A DNA stretch of 64,000 nucleotides. Origin: Nitzschia sp. pyKryTriq1. Its lineage: Eukaryota > Bacillariophyta > Bacillariophyceae > Bacillariales > Bacillariaceae. Under the pieces are notes generated by a model that saw nothing but the letters and a program-made list of their open reading frames with translations, searched no databases and had not been told where the DNA came from. The number at the start of each line of letters is the position of its first letter. Position 1 is the stretch's first letter. Position numbers and translations under genes: made by a program. Positions 9,142 through 20,400 of the stretch are shown in pieces. Location: assembly GCA_956465555.1 (NCBI GenBank), contig OY101130.1:1178001-1242000 (forward strand), read 5' to 3'.

Positions 9142-10688
9142 CTACCATCCTGCACATGCTGATCGGCGGTCGTCCTCGAGCATTTCTTCAATGGTTCTGG
9201 GCTCCAAAATTGCATCGTTAGGGTGGCTGTACTCGTGCTGCTGCTGCTGCTGCTGCTGGCTTTCTTGATGCGCGAATGAGGTAGCGGAGGGCAACAGAGG
9301 TGCTGGAGCGTCTGGCTGCTGCTGCTGCTGCTCGACCCGAAAGTTTTGGGGAATTTCCTTTGTCTGGTCTCGTCCTCCATGCTGCTGATACTGGAAGATA
9401 CTTTGAGATGGAAGTATAGTACCACTATTCTCTGTTGGTGGTGGAAACAGCACAGGAAGAAATGAACGGCCATGCATCTGGTTCAGCGCTAGTAGCAATG
9501 AAGCACGATGTACTTGCTGGGCCGACGACGGCTCGGAGACGCCAGGATGGGGGATGTTATTCTGCGCTACTAGTCCAGCATGTTGTTTTGAGACATCAAA
9601 GTTCGGATACGGCTGGTGGAAGCCAGTTGGACCGTCGACGATCTTCGAGTAGTACGAGACCAACCCCTGAGGTATGATTCTATCCGGACGGTCGTTCTGT
9701 GTTTGTGCGTCGGGGTGGGCGGACGAAGGTTCTTCGAGCCGAGGATGATGCTGGAGGTTGTTGTGGTGTGCTGCTGGTGCAAGTCCATGGTGTTGTTGCT
9801 GTGGGTCGGAATTCGGATTGTAATGTTGCTGGAATAGTAAGCCAGGATGTTGGTACGGCGATATTTCATCCGCAGTCCCCTCCTTCTCCTTGTCGCTTCT
9901 TACTGGAACGGCTGAGGACGAAGACGAGGAGCAGGACGAGGACTTCTTGCCTCGCTTGTTTTTGTTGTTGTTTGCGGTGGATCTTCGTCGAGCCGAGGAG
10001 GCGTGTGCAAAATCAATCACGATTTGCTCGATGTTTGAGCCATCTCTAGTGAAATATTTGTGGCGATCTAGTAGTGGTCGACGGTCGTGAACGAGTGAGC
10101 GCTTGCATTCTTTTGCATGGTGTTCTTCTTCTCATCATCATTCGATACAGCACAATACTACTGGCACTGGTACTTACATCCTCCTGTATCAGTCCCAGTT
10201 CCACGTCGAATCCAGCGAAAGCCATAATTATGGAGTTGGCGTGTGAAGCTTTTGTACTTTGTCATTTTGAAGTATTTCGGGAGAACTGTCCGTTCAAACG
10301 CTCTCTTGTTGCGAATGATGAACGAACCAGATTGTTCGTCTTTGCCCCAAGAAGCCATGTCTTCAAAATGAGGGTCGCCAGAGGCATCGTTAAGCATTTG
10401 AAAGAGCTTGTTTGGGAACGTCATGTCATCGAGAACTTTGTGACCCGGAATATCTCGAGAGGAAGTTGACGATGATACCGTTCCATCCAAAGAAGCAGTG
10501 CTTGACTGTCGACTGTGCTGCTGTTCGCCAACTTCCTCCCCCTGGTCCTCCTCTTGGTCTCCTTCTTGATCATCATCATCCAATTGCTGCTGTTCCTCTG
10601 CTTTCTCTGACATTGTTTCCTCTGCATTCTTTGTTTCACCACTCGAAGTGGAGGCAAAGTCGTCATTATGAGCAGTAAAGGCTTGCAT
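9142..10688 (-). CDS. Heat-shock-factor-type DNA-binding transcription regulator (two exons)
   Basis: Exons 10178..10688 and 9142..10067, with a 110-bp intron (10068-10177, GTAAGT...CTACTAG, phase 1), give 478 residues. After an acidic Gln/Asp/Ser N-terminus, residues about 91-190 are an HSF DNA-binding domain: FPNKLFQMLND, then FKMTKYKSFTRQLHNYGF (about 140-157). The intron falls in the codon of GGY, and exon 2 continues RHKYFTRDG. It would bind nGAAn-type sites in the nucleus. Exon 2 continues with a basic segment (KNKRGKK), then a long Gln/His/Pro/Ser-rich region that may activate transcription. HSF-type proteins are the largest transcription-factor family in diatoms. No clear leucine-zipper HR-A/B is visible, which is common for diatom members. 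A decayed copy of its 3' end lies downstream. Confidence 0.9.
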
Positions 10689-10912
10689 CGTGCAGATTAT
10701 GACGATCGCATATCATGATGGATCATGATGATACCGGTATGACCAGGAGGAAGAATGTGACTTGGAGTAGGTGATGATTCTTCGCAACTACCGCTAATTC
10801 ATTATAAATTATAATATATATGTAGAGAGAGTGGATGATTCATTCTCCTTGAGAAACGAGAATAAGCACTTTGTTAAATAATCATTTTTAATATGGCTGC
10901 TGCAGCGCGAAG

Positions 10913-12302
10913 GAATATTCCATCAATAAAAGCATTATTTCAATAACTTCAATCAGTTCGGTGCTACACGGGTACCGTGTTCCCAAACAATAAGTATATG
11001 CGAAAGGTACAAGAGCTGGGTTGAGAAACTTGAAGGTTCGTCAATCTCATTATCGCTAATTACTTTTGACTAATAATTATTAAAACTTCCAATACTGTAA
11101 AAGAATGAATCTTCGGTTTTGTAATTCTGTGTAATATGTACCGGGTCGAGCGAATCGTAGAACCAACATTTGAACGCGGTAGATAGAACTAAACGTATGA
11201 CTTCTCCCTACAGATACACCGTCGCCTTGTAGTAACGCCGAAGTGGTACCTTGAAAAGTACGAAAACAGTTTTCAACCAAAGTTGTACCGAAAAGAGCCA
11301 ATAGTGTCCATCCAACAGGACACCAACCGATAATGGGGGGGGGGGGGGGGGGGTGCCGCCATCCCAACCCTGAGCAGAGCGAGCAATCCTAGTGCCTCGT
11401 CCGAGCGGGGTGGCCCACGCGGACCACGGACCACGTGGGCCGCGCGCAATTTACCCGAATTATCATGGAATATTTCCAATGCTCAACTTTGGAGTCGTCC
11501 GAAGCTGCCAGGATACCATTGCCAAACAAATGTTATGCATCATTCAGCATCATTACTTTATGAAGAAATATATTTTGTTTTCAAAAGCTGTTTGAGAATA
11601 AACTTAGAGATGAGTGGATCAAGTTGGATGGAGGTCAAATTGGAGATGGATCTTAGTCGCGGTCGGGACTCATTCAATCGCATGGACTCATTTGACTCAG
11701 CACCTCTCGGTAACCTGCCAGAGGCCGCGTTTTCAGAGGCATCCACCATAGCTCAGATGCTGTTTTAGCGATGTAAAGTAATAGATCTCGTCTACCTACC
11801 CCCACAACAGAGTTAAAATAGTAATGTAGTCTTGGTTTCGTAGAGAGGCTTGCAATAGCTTGTTTCTCGGCGTTCTTTGAATTTCTGTGCTCTTCACTCT
11901 AGGTGCCCCTTGGCTTGACGTTGCTTCTACTTCTTTGATGTAGTAGCAGCCTTCTGGTTCCGTGACCCGGTATCGAGTAGAGTTTGTAGAGGAGTCTACG
12001 TCGACTTCTGGATACAAGAGGTGTGGGCTTCTGGATACTAGAGATCTTCTTGGTCTTGCCGGGTCCAGAGGTTCGCCTGCACGTTAGGCTTCTGGATCTT
12101 AGTCGCGGTCGGGACTCATTCAATCGCATGGTCTCATGAGAATATTCCATCAATAAAGCATCATTGAATATCTTCAATCAGTTCGGTGCTACACGCACGG
12201 GTACCGAGTTCCCAAACAATCAGTATATGCGAAAGGTTCAATAAGAGCTGGGTTGAGAAACTTGAAGGTTAGTCTAATTATCGCTTATTACTTCCAATAT
12301 CA
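10913..12302. repeat. Mosaic of direct repeats, probable remnant of unknown mobile elements
   Basis: A 165-185-bp block at about 10913-11096 (GAATATTCCATCAATAAA ... TTCAATCAGTTCGGTGCTAC ... GAGCTGGGTTGAGAAACTTG) recurs in the same orientation at about 12139-12302 with roughly 85 percent identity. A second block of about 45 bp (GATCTTAGTCGCGGTCGGGA ... TCAATCGCATGG) occurs at about 11650-11692 and again at about 12098-12137, just before the second copy of the first block. The 1.2-kb spacing resembles terminal repeats around a short non-coding interior, but no coding remnant identifies a family. It could also be nested insertions of one short element. Confidence 0.55.
11335..11353. repeat. 19-base G homopolymer
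   Basis: Nineteen consecutive G residues interrupt the repeat mosaic and are followed by TGCCGCC. Such runs are prone to replication slippage and to length errors in assembly, so the exact length should not be trusted. Confidence 0.85.
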
Positions 12303-12661
12303 CAATCGGCATTGTGCGTATGGAGGCGCTTGAAGTTTCCCGATAATGAGGTGCGACGGACGCACGTGTCCGGCGAAGAAGAATAAGTAGCTACTAGTCG
12401 CCTTATTCGAAACGCAACCACGTGTCGGTCTTCTCATTTCTCATTGCGAGTAGTGCTACCGGTATTATTTTTTTTGTATGACCATGTGCATCCTCACGAC
12501 AATCTTGCCTCGCTCAAAAGATTTATCAAGATGATACGGTATGGACAGGTCTATGTACCGTACTCTACTCTACGTAGAGTAGGTAGTAGTAGTAAGCTAA
12601 GCTAAGTACTATATCCTTAAGCAGCGAAAGTACTCTCTACTACTACTAGACTAGCTAGTAG

Positions 12662-12771
12662 TGTATCGTAAAGCAGCGAAAAAGGGCAGTCTATTCTTTT
12701 AGTTACTACTACCTTGACGGTCGACGAGAGCAATAATTAATCTGCTATCTCTCTTCCGCCGGAACGATCCT
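12662..12771 (+). repeat. Dispersed noncoding repeat, copy 1 (AAGCAGCGAAAA family)
   Basis: About 110 bp starting ATCGTAAAGCAGCGAAAAA, continuing through TTAGTTACTAC...CTTGACGGT, GAGAGCAATAA and CCGGAACGAT. The same ordered blocks recur at 36643-36735 and part of it, inverted, at 30635-30667. A further short match (TTAAGCAGCGAAAG) is at 12618. Copies lie in spacers 3' of genes and carry no open frame. Confidence 0.6.
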
Positions 12772-13027
12772 ACTAGTAGTACTCTAGCCACTACGCCAGA
12801 TGGACAGTTCACTGATTACTACTAGTACTACTATACAGTTACTAGGAGAACAACTAATACTTGTCTTATTCGAGACGGGCATTGTGATGGATAGACGACA
12901 GCAACAGCAGACGAGGATCAGGCAACGGCGTGAGCTGCTGACAAGATCCTCGGTGGTGGTGGTGATGATGGATGGATGGACGGATGGTGATTCATTCATT
13001 CATTCATTCATTCGAGATGTCAAAACT

Positions 13028-13119
13028 GATCATGCTGGTAGTAAAAGCAGAACTAGCTAGTAACCTGACGATCGATCATGCTGCCAGTAAAAGCAGAACT
13101 AGCTAGTAACCTGACGATC
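13028..13119. repeat. Tandem duplication of a 46-bp unit
   Basis: GATCATGCTG...AGTAAAAGCAGAACTAGCTAG...CTGACGATC occurs twice in a row with an offset of 46 bp and two or three differences. It sits 40 bp past the end of the minus-strand gene at 13158 and probably falls in that gene's 3' UTR. Confidence 0.75.
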
Positions 13120-13157
13120 GATCATCTTGTTTGCCCTGGTCCTGGTCGTCGTCTTCG

Positions 13158-14077
13158 TCATCGTAGCTTGTTTTGTTTGCTTTGTTTGTTTGTTTGTTTG
13201 TTTTCGTTTTCGTTTTTGTTGGAGGTGTTTTGAGAGTTGACAAAAGCATGAATCTGGGTCATTCCTTGAAGGAAATCAAAAATGGTAGACGCCGACAGTC
13301 GTTCAATTCGAGTCCGTACCAGCAGGGCTTCTTTGGATTCTTTCTTCTTCTTGTCCTTGTTGTTGTTGTTGTTGTTCGTGTTCTTGTTGCGATAATGATG
13401 ATGATAATGATGACCATCATCCTTGTCATTGTCATTGTCCTTTCCATCATGGCGACGAGGACTATTAGTATTAGTATAAGTAGCAGCCCAATTTCCAACA
13501 CGTTCCAACAAATAGGGATAGACTCCGGGTGCCAACGTCCAGGGTTCACGATGAATTTGAAGCAGCTGCGATCGTACCGACCGACTCCTCGTGACTCGTA
13601 GTGCCGTGGAATGCCACCAAGAATCATCATTGTCATCGTCATCCAGCATCACTGGTGATTTTACTTGTTGCTGCTGCTGCTGTTGTTGTTGTTGTTGTTG
13701 TTGTTCCTCCTCGCCAGTACTAGTACTAGTACTAGTACTAGATCTAGATCTAGTACGAATACTTACATTGCGTGAAGATGACAAGACCGAGGAGAGGCAA
13801 AAGGCGTTGACTTGTAGACAACAAGGACAGTCGACCAAGAACTTTTTGTTGTACTTTGTACGTCGAAAAAAGGATGATGATGAAGAAGAAGACGACGACG
13901 AAGATAATGAAGAAGATGATGATGATGCTTCGGATCGTTCGACCACACAATACTGACAAATCACATGACGACAAGCGCGAGATTTGGTTGGCGTCTTCCA
14001 GACACAAAAGTCATCGTACCTGTAGGATGACGCCGAGCTGCCACCAATGCCTGTTGGTGTTGTTATTGCTCTGATGG

Positions 14078-14110
<33 letters not shown>

Positions 14111-14210
14111 CTGATGATGATGCTGATGCTGCTGGACGACCACCATCAAAGGGCAAGAAGCAGGAATGACAATCTTCTCCCAGCGCATCGAGTTGCTTGA
14201 ATGGTTCCAT
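13158..14210 (-). CDS. RING-like zinc-finger protein interrupted by low-complexity inserts
   Basis: A 350-residue protein. Its Cys/His residues can be read as a C3HC4 RING: C14-x2-C17 (CHSC), then after a Ser-rich insert CRHVICQYC (C-x-H-x2-C-x2-C), then after a second poly-Ser insert DCPCC (C-x2-C). RING proteins of this type usually act as ubiquitin E3 ligases, but here the loops are expanded by poly-Ser tracts and activity is an inference. The C-terminal half has a Gln run, an Asp/Asn run and a calmer segment, REPWTLAPGVYPYLLERVGNWAA, then RIERLSASTIFDFLQGMTQIHAF. A consensus GTAAGT donor at 13766, followed by a CAG-rich tract near 13665, marks a possible 102-bp in-frame intron that would remove the Gln run. 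Start: first ATG with MEPFKQL. Confidence 0.68.
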
Positions 14211-15087
14211 GATGATATTATATTACTTGATGCTGCTACTTGATGCTACTTGATGCTTTGTGTGGTATAATGCTGTAGATGATGATGATGATGGAATGGA
14301 AACGAATAAGTTATCATGAAAATGCCGACAAAACATGCACAACAACAAGAAGAACAACAGAACATTCTATTGATGTGTTTCTCTTCGAGCGAGGGAGGGA
14401 GGAGAAGAAGAAGGAAAGAAGAATGAGAGGAGGAGGAGGCTGACGTATGGCATTTGGAATAGTTTTCATTGGCTGCATTTTGTCCTAACCTGTTTTCGTT
14501 GGCTGAAATACGTCATCACACATTTTTGACATCCTTGTCATGATCGCTGTCAGATCGATTTTACTGTGTTCAACCACCACCGACCACGCAGAGCGAGGAC
14601 GACGACGACGACTCGCGAACAGACCGTCGGTGAAATGTACCGCGGTGCGGTACCTGGTACAGTACTTGTACTTGTACTGGTCTATCGTGTGCTCCTACCG
14701 GTACAGGTGGACTACGAGTAACCGTAGAATCTTTCGGGAATCTTCTTCATCTTGGGTCGTATCGCGAAACCTCCCACTCGTGGAATATTACCCCCTAATT
14801 GGTGAACGGATATCAAAGGGATGTCTGCTTCTTTGAAGCCCCTCGTGATCAACTCGGGGGTCTCCAATGCTTCCATCATTCTTGTTCGTCTTCGTCTTTG
14901 TCGTCGTCGTCGCATTCTTTCATCATTCTTGTGCTTGTTGTGCTTGTTGTGCTTGTGTATCCTCTTCGAAGCGGAAGCACAAGCACTCCATCCATCCATC
15001 CATCCATCCATCCATCCCATCCATTATAACCCATCCAGCATCCACCCGCATCGATCAACTACAGTACTACTACTACTACTACTAAAA
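14211..15087. other. Divergent promoter region
   Basis: No gene is seen. Features are a GATGATGATG run near 14277-14292, a purine-rich GGAGGGAGGAGAAG stretch at about 14390-14440, a GGTACCTGGTACAGTAC and CTACCGGTACAG cluster at 14650-14706, and a CATC microsatellite at about 14985-15022. The long frame of the gene at 15088 stays open upstream through this stretch, but the encoded Ile-His-Pro-Ser repeats are microsatellite product. Confidence 0.5.
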
Positions 15088-17004
15088 ATGTCGTCTACCA
15101 CTACTGGTAGTATCACTACTAGTAGTTATCTATCCGTATGGGATCAGATCTACAGTACCTTTGATGCCAGTCTTCGCAGTGTCGGCACGGCTTGTACCTT
15201 GGCCGCAGTCGGCGTCTATTTGCACCGGCAGGGCTATGTGGTGGGAGATGGCAAACGCACCTTGGCCTTGATTAGTCAGCAGGTTACGATCCCCTTGCTC
15301 TTTTTTACCAAAATTCTCTATTGCAATCAAGATTGGAGTGAGGAGCCCTGTCCGGATATTACCGAATCACTCAAGGATGTATGGGTCTTGTTGATTTGGC
15401 CCGTCTATGTGGTAGGAATGGGATTGGCGGTAGGATATGCCGCTGCCAAACTCTCCCGGACACCGCCGCATCAGCTCCGGGCCGTATTGGTCGCTTGCGG
15501 ATTTTCCAATTCGACCGGGATTCCCATTACGCTCTTGACGGTGGTACATAGTCAATTTCCGGAAACGACCGATTTGGGTAGAATCGATCCGACCCTCTTT
15601 CTCAGCGTCTATCTACTACTCTATCCGGTATTGCAATGGGGAGTGGGAGGATGGTTGCTGGTAATGGCACCAGAAGAAAAAGCAGAAGCAGAAGAAGAAG
15701 CAAATGAACCAAAAGAAACAGAAGAAGAAGCACAACAAGAAGCAGCAGCAGCAGCAGCAGCATCCAACAACAATGACGCTGCCACCACTCTACTAACACT
15801 GGAGGACCACCCAGCAACGAGCAGTATTTCGGCACGCAATGTCTTGAACATGACCACGTCTGATTCGTACAATTGGCTTCATCGTGGCATGGGAGAAACG
15901 GATGCTTCCATGTACATGAGTGTCCAAGATAATTTGTTCCAACTGGGACGAGCAGCACCAGATGGCAACAACAACAACAACAACAACAACAATAACAATA
16001 AAGGAGTCCAACAGTCCTCCGGCCAAGGGATGGAGCTTCCCTCCGTCGAATCTTTCCAATCGATTGGTATGAACTTGGAGGATCAATATCCCAGCACTGG
16101 TACTGATGCCAACGAGCAAACGGCGCTACTAGCCCCAGTCTCCTCGTCCTACCTCGCTAATAGCATACGCAAGAAGGCCCAATCATCGAGCTTGACCACT
16201 AATACGGAAGGATCGTCTTCTTCCTCTCTCAAAGGAGGAGGAGATGATGATCCCAACGATATTATTCCGTCTTCTTATTCTTCTTCGTCTTCACCCTTTG
16301 AAAGTCAGCTCTGGGATACGGTCCAAGTCGTCCTGCAACGGTGTCTTCAGCCGCCCGTGGTGGGCGCCTTGATGGGCATGTTGGTGGCCAGTCAACCACG
16401 CTTTCGAGGCGTCTTGGTCGATTTGGTCGATCGAGGAGGTCATGCACCCTTGCAATGGATGTTTGATGGTCTCTATTCGATAGGACAATCGGCAGTACCC
16501 ATCAACATGATGATTTTGGGATGCAATCTGTCGGCCAGCTTTCATAATAACAACAACAAGAACAAGAAGGAGAAAGCCCAGGAAGATGGTCATGATGATG
16601 ATGATGATGATGATGAAAAGACCAGGAAAGCGGCACTTTTTTCTCGTTCGACCATGATTGCCATTGTCATTGGTAAAATGATCGTCATGCCAATCATTGG
16701 ATTCTTGAGCGCCTATTTACTCAAAACATGGTGGTGGGAAAGTCATATTCCCGATGACATTGGAGGAAGTTTTTATTTGGTCATTATGATTGTCTTTTTG
16801 ACACCGACGGCCAACAATGTCATGGTCATGGTCGAATTGGCGAGTAGTGGTGGTGGTGGTGGGGGTGGGGGTGGGGGTGGAATGAACAATGTTGGTATCA
16901 AAGAAGGCATGGCTCAGATCATTGCATGGCAATATGCGGTCGCGCCGATCATTTTGAGTCTGACCATGACGGTGGCCGTTTGTATTGCCGTGTTATGGTC
17001 GTAG
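15088..17004 (+). CDS. PIN/PILS-type membrane transport protein (auxin efflux carrier-like family)
   Basis: A 638-residue protein read from the ATG at 15088 (context AAAAATG). The frame is open for 89 codons upstream, but that part is encoded by a CATC microsatellite. N-terminal membrane segments follow the pattern of the Mem_trans family: ASLRSVGTACTLAAVGVYL, then TLALISQQVTIPLLFFTKI, then VWVLLIWPVYVVGMGLAVGY, and CGFSNSTGIPITLL. The last matches the conserved N-x-x-x-x-P loop of carriers. A hydrophilic, presumably cytosolic loop of about 300 residues (Glu/Ala, Asn and Ser runs) follows. C-terminal segments are PPVVGALMGMLVASQP, AVPINMMILGCNLS, VIGKMIVMPIIGFLSAYLL, VFLTPTANNVMVM and the last helix. 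Family members sit in the ER or plasma membrane and transport auxin or related organic acids. The substrate in diatoms is unknown. Poly-Asp and poly-Gly inserts split the C-terminal domain. Confidence 0.85.
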   Translation: MSSTTTGSITTSSYLSVWDQIYSTFDASLRSVGTACTLAAVGVYLHRQGYVVGDGKRTLALISQQVTIPLLFFTKILYCNQDWSEEPCPDITESLKDVWVLLIWPVYVVGMGLAVGYAAAKLSRTPPHQLRAVLVACGFSNSTGIPITLLTVVHSQFPETTDLGRIDPTLFLSVYLLLYPVLQWGVGGWLLVMAPEEKAEAEEEANEPKETEEEAQQEAAAAAAASNNNDAATTLLTLEDHPATSSISARNVLNMTTSDSYNWLHRGMGETDASMYMSVQDNLFQLGRAAPDGNNNNNNNNNNNKGVQQSSGQGMELPSVESFQSIGMNLEDQYPSTGTDANEQTALLAPVSSSYLANSIRKKAQSSSLTTNTEGSSSSSLKGGGDDDPNDIIPSSYSSSSSPFESQLWDTVQVVLQRCLQPPVVGALMGMLVASQPRFRGVLVDLVDRGGHAPLQWMFDGLYSIGQSAVPINMMILGCNLSASFHNNNNKNKKEKAQEDGHDDDDDDDEKTRKAALFSRSTMIAIVIGKMIVMPIIGFLSAYLLKTWWWESHIPDDIGGSFYLVIMIVFLTPTANNVMVMVELASSGGGGGGGGGGGMNNVGIKEGMAQIIAWQYAVAPIILSLTMTVAVCIAVLWS

Positions 17005-17499
17005 TAGAGTAGTAGTAGTAGTAGTAGTCGCTACTACTACTCTCTAGTAGAGAGAGCTAAATAGAGAATAGACTATCTACCAGCTACTATCTACTAGCTA
17101 TATAGTAAAGCAGCGAAAACTTGGAGTACTGCTCTTTTTATCTACCGATGAATAACTGAAACGTGCTACTTTCTCCTCGTAGACTACTACTACTAGTAGA
17201 GTATCAGAGAGATGATGTCTCGAAACAGTGGCAGAGGGGCGACGGAAGGAGTAGTAGAGTTGACAACTCGGACTAGTGCACCTAAAACACCCTGCTTCTC
17301 TCTACTTCTCTACCACAAGCTCTCTCTACTACTAGTAGTAGTAGTGAGTAGAGTAGAGAGTAACAGAGGTGCGAGGTAACGAGCGAGGAAGGGGAAGAAA
17401 AAGTCTTTCCAACAAATAATTTGTTACACTACACGAGTTCTCTATATACTAGCGAAACAATCAAAGATGATCACAAGACGAGATGATCTTTTCTTTTCT
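17005..17499. other. Spacer between convergent genes
   Basis: Immediately after the stop a TAGTAG tract runs into a CTACTACTAC complement (17008-17045), giving a strong dyad, followed by CTAGTAGAGAG. GTAAAGCAGCGAAAACTT at about 17104-17121 matches the first bases of the dispersed repeat seen at 12662 and 36643. A second TAC/TAG dyad lies at 17325-17350. No gene is seen. Confidence 0.5.
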
Positions 17500-20400
17500 T
17501 CACAACACAAAGTCGTCCTCTGACGATGAGTCCGCTCCCGAGTCCACATGTTGGACAAAAGGTCCGGCTCGTGGGGGTACCGATATCGTTGATGAAAGCT
17601 CTTCAACGTGACCTGGCACACCACTACCGATTCTTCTGCCATAAGTCGAACTAGGTGGTACGGGCGCGAGTTTGGCTTGAGGCCTTCCTTCCAGAGCAGA
17701 AGGTCCGGTGGGAGGAGGTGGAGTTCGTAACCGTTGCAGCTTGTACGATTCGTTTTTCAACGAATGGTTCAAGAGAGATTGTTCGTCCTTGTTGTCCACG
17801 ATAGCATCAAAGACGTCTGGATTACTCTCGAGATCACTTTGACTGGTTTCATCATCGGGATCCCAATCGCCCACGACATTGTCAAAGGTAGTATCATCAT
17901 CGGTACTTTCAGCCCGTCCACCTCTTCCAAGGAGAGTATTATTATTCGCAGTGTTGCTGTTGTTGTTGCTGTTGTTGGCGAATCGTGCTGGTAGAGGTCG
18001 TGGATGCGTGGCGCCACTTGGTTTGTTGCCCCAAAACTTGAAGATACCACCAAAGCCATTCGAGGAGGAGTCTTGGCGTTCTCGAGGAGCCACACGGCGA
18101 AGAGTACTAAACGACGGAGGAGGCTGCAGCTTGCTGTCGGCATCCCCCGAAAGGTCATCATCTCCACTAGTAGTAGTTGGAGGAGGTTGCAGCTCGCTGC
18201 TGTCGGTACTATTTCCACTATCCACTTGAGCAGCAGCTTGCTGTTGTTTCTTGTCTTTGCCTTGATCTTGAACTTGTTCTTGCTGTGATTTTTCTTGTTT
18301 TTGACGAGCTTTGTTAATGGCCAAAGAGGCCGCCGACACATCGGTCGGTTCCAAGGCACAATTGTATCGTTCTTCATCGGCCAAAGCCGCCGCCAAAGCT
18401 TGACCGGTCCGATAATCTGTCAGTGCGGCAGAAACGGATAGATCGGGCGATTCCAGCAAGTCCTTACGTAGCATATGAGAATGATGTTGACGCCGCTGGG
18501 CTTCAAAACTTTCGACGGAATGAATCATGGTGCCCGGCTGACCGGACGAAGTATTGGTATCGCCACCATGACTCCCGCTGCCCATACTTTCGGCCGTTGG
18601 AGAGACGGCTCGTTCGGCTCCTCCACCTCTACCAGCAGCATTGCCAGCAGCAGCAGCACCACCACCACGGTTCCAGAATGCACGAAAGATACCACCACCA
18701 CCACCACGTCCGTTGTTGTTTGGTTTGTGGTTGCTGCTGGGGCTTCGCTTAGTGGGCTTGGAGTATGCTTCTTCGAGATCCTTGAGTTGAGCATCGGCAT
18801 CATCATCGTCATTATCATCGCCTTGATCATTATCGGAATCATCTTCGGCTCCCGATCCATCCGACATGACCAAATGGGGCTCAATGTCATCGGAAACGCT
18901 GGTATGCCCTCTATTACTTCCAGCACCAGCACCAGCAGAAGCACCAAATCCCATTCCAAATCCTCCCCAGGCACCCAAGATACCCAAACCTTTCAAACTT
19001 GCATCTCCGCCGACGGTACTATGATTACTTTCATCTTCCTCTTCTTCTTCTCCATCATCCTTGGTAAATGAGATTTCATATTCCGAAACGTCATCATCAT
19101 GAATGAACATGTCATTATTATAAAAAACATCCTTATCATCATCATCATCATCATCATCATCATTGCCCAGCAAAGAAATCATTCTGCTTCCACTACCACT
19201 ACTACCGACATTACTGATCATGGACGAATTGGCATGAGTTAGAGTCGTCGTCGTCGTCGACTTGGAGGGAGAGATGATGATTTCTTCTTGGTGAAGGAGT
19301 CGTAGATCCTTGTGGTTATTGGCTACCTTCCAATCATCCATGTTGTTGTTGTTGTTGTTGTTGTTGCTGTTGTTGTTGTGATCAGCCATTTCAGCATCAG
19401 CATCCACATCATCATTATCACCATCGTCCTGGAGTTCCTCCATGACCTTGACGCCTCGTTGTTGTTGACGTTGTTGACGTTGACGTGTCACCAGCAGCAT
19501 GGCTCCAACCACCAAGAGTCCACCGATCGTGGCCCCGACAATCATACCTGTATCATCATTGTTACTATTACCAACCTCTGCGGCATTGGGATCCTTGACA
19601 ACCTCAGAGACTGGAGTGGGTGGTAGTACTGGTGCCACAGTAGTCGTAGCTAGAACCGTGGGAGAGGATGTAGCTACTACTTCTACTACTGGAGCAGTAG
19701 TAGGAGATGCCGTCGCAAGAGCTGTGGTAGTAGGAGATGCAGTATCCAGAACCGTAGGGGCCAGCGTAGGGGCCGCCGCCACTGGAGCTGCAGTCAAGCT
19801 GGCACCGCCATTCACTGGAGCAGATGTCAAACTAGCACCACCACCACCACTACCGACGGCGGGAGCCGTGGTAGTAGTAGTAGTGGGAGAGACCGTGGGT
19901 GGCATGGTAGGAGCCGGAGAGGTAGGAGTCGTGGTAGGAGACAAAGTCGTGGTAGGAGGAGAAAGTGTGGGAGAAAGAGTCGACAAGTCAACGTTTTGAT
20001 TCAACGTGACGGCCGTAATGGATGGAAAGAATTCTTGCAAGGCGGGGACGAGTGCCTCGGACGTCAAGGCGTTGGCTACCAATGGCAACAGAGCTTCCGG
20101 TGAGGGAATCTCTTGCGAGGCATCGTCATAATACACTACTCCATCAAACGTGACGGTTGCTCCCGAAATGACAGTCGTACGGGCTTCACTGTCATAGTTT
20201 TCGACGGGACGGATCGCGATGATTCGTGCCACGGCCACAAAAATCACTTCAATCGTCGAGGATGATGGCCAGTCATCATATTGTTCAATCAAGTAATCGG
20301 ACAAGACCTTTTCGACTTGCGATCGTATCAAGAGTTGCTCTTGATACGTCAGTTCTTTATCCAAGGGTTCCATGACGATCTGAAAGGGATCCAAAATGGT

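Larger units (their letters stand above)
10689..13157. other. Gene-poor region made of repeat mosaics
   Basis: No gene is supported. It contains a direct-repeat mosaic (10913-12302), a G homopolymer, a dispersed repeat copy (12662-12771), TAC/TAG palindromic arrays (12560-12660), a CATT run at 12992-13013 and a 46-bp tandem repeat (13028-13119). The few frames over 60 codons have no domain signature and overlap the repeats. Confidence 0.55.

Noticed and set aside
14821-15087. N-terminal extension of the PIN/PILS-like protein
   Set aside because: The extension is encoded by a CATC microsatellite and low-complexity Leu/Cys tracts; the family alignment fits a start at 15088.
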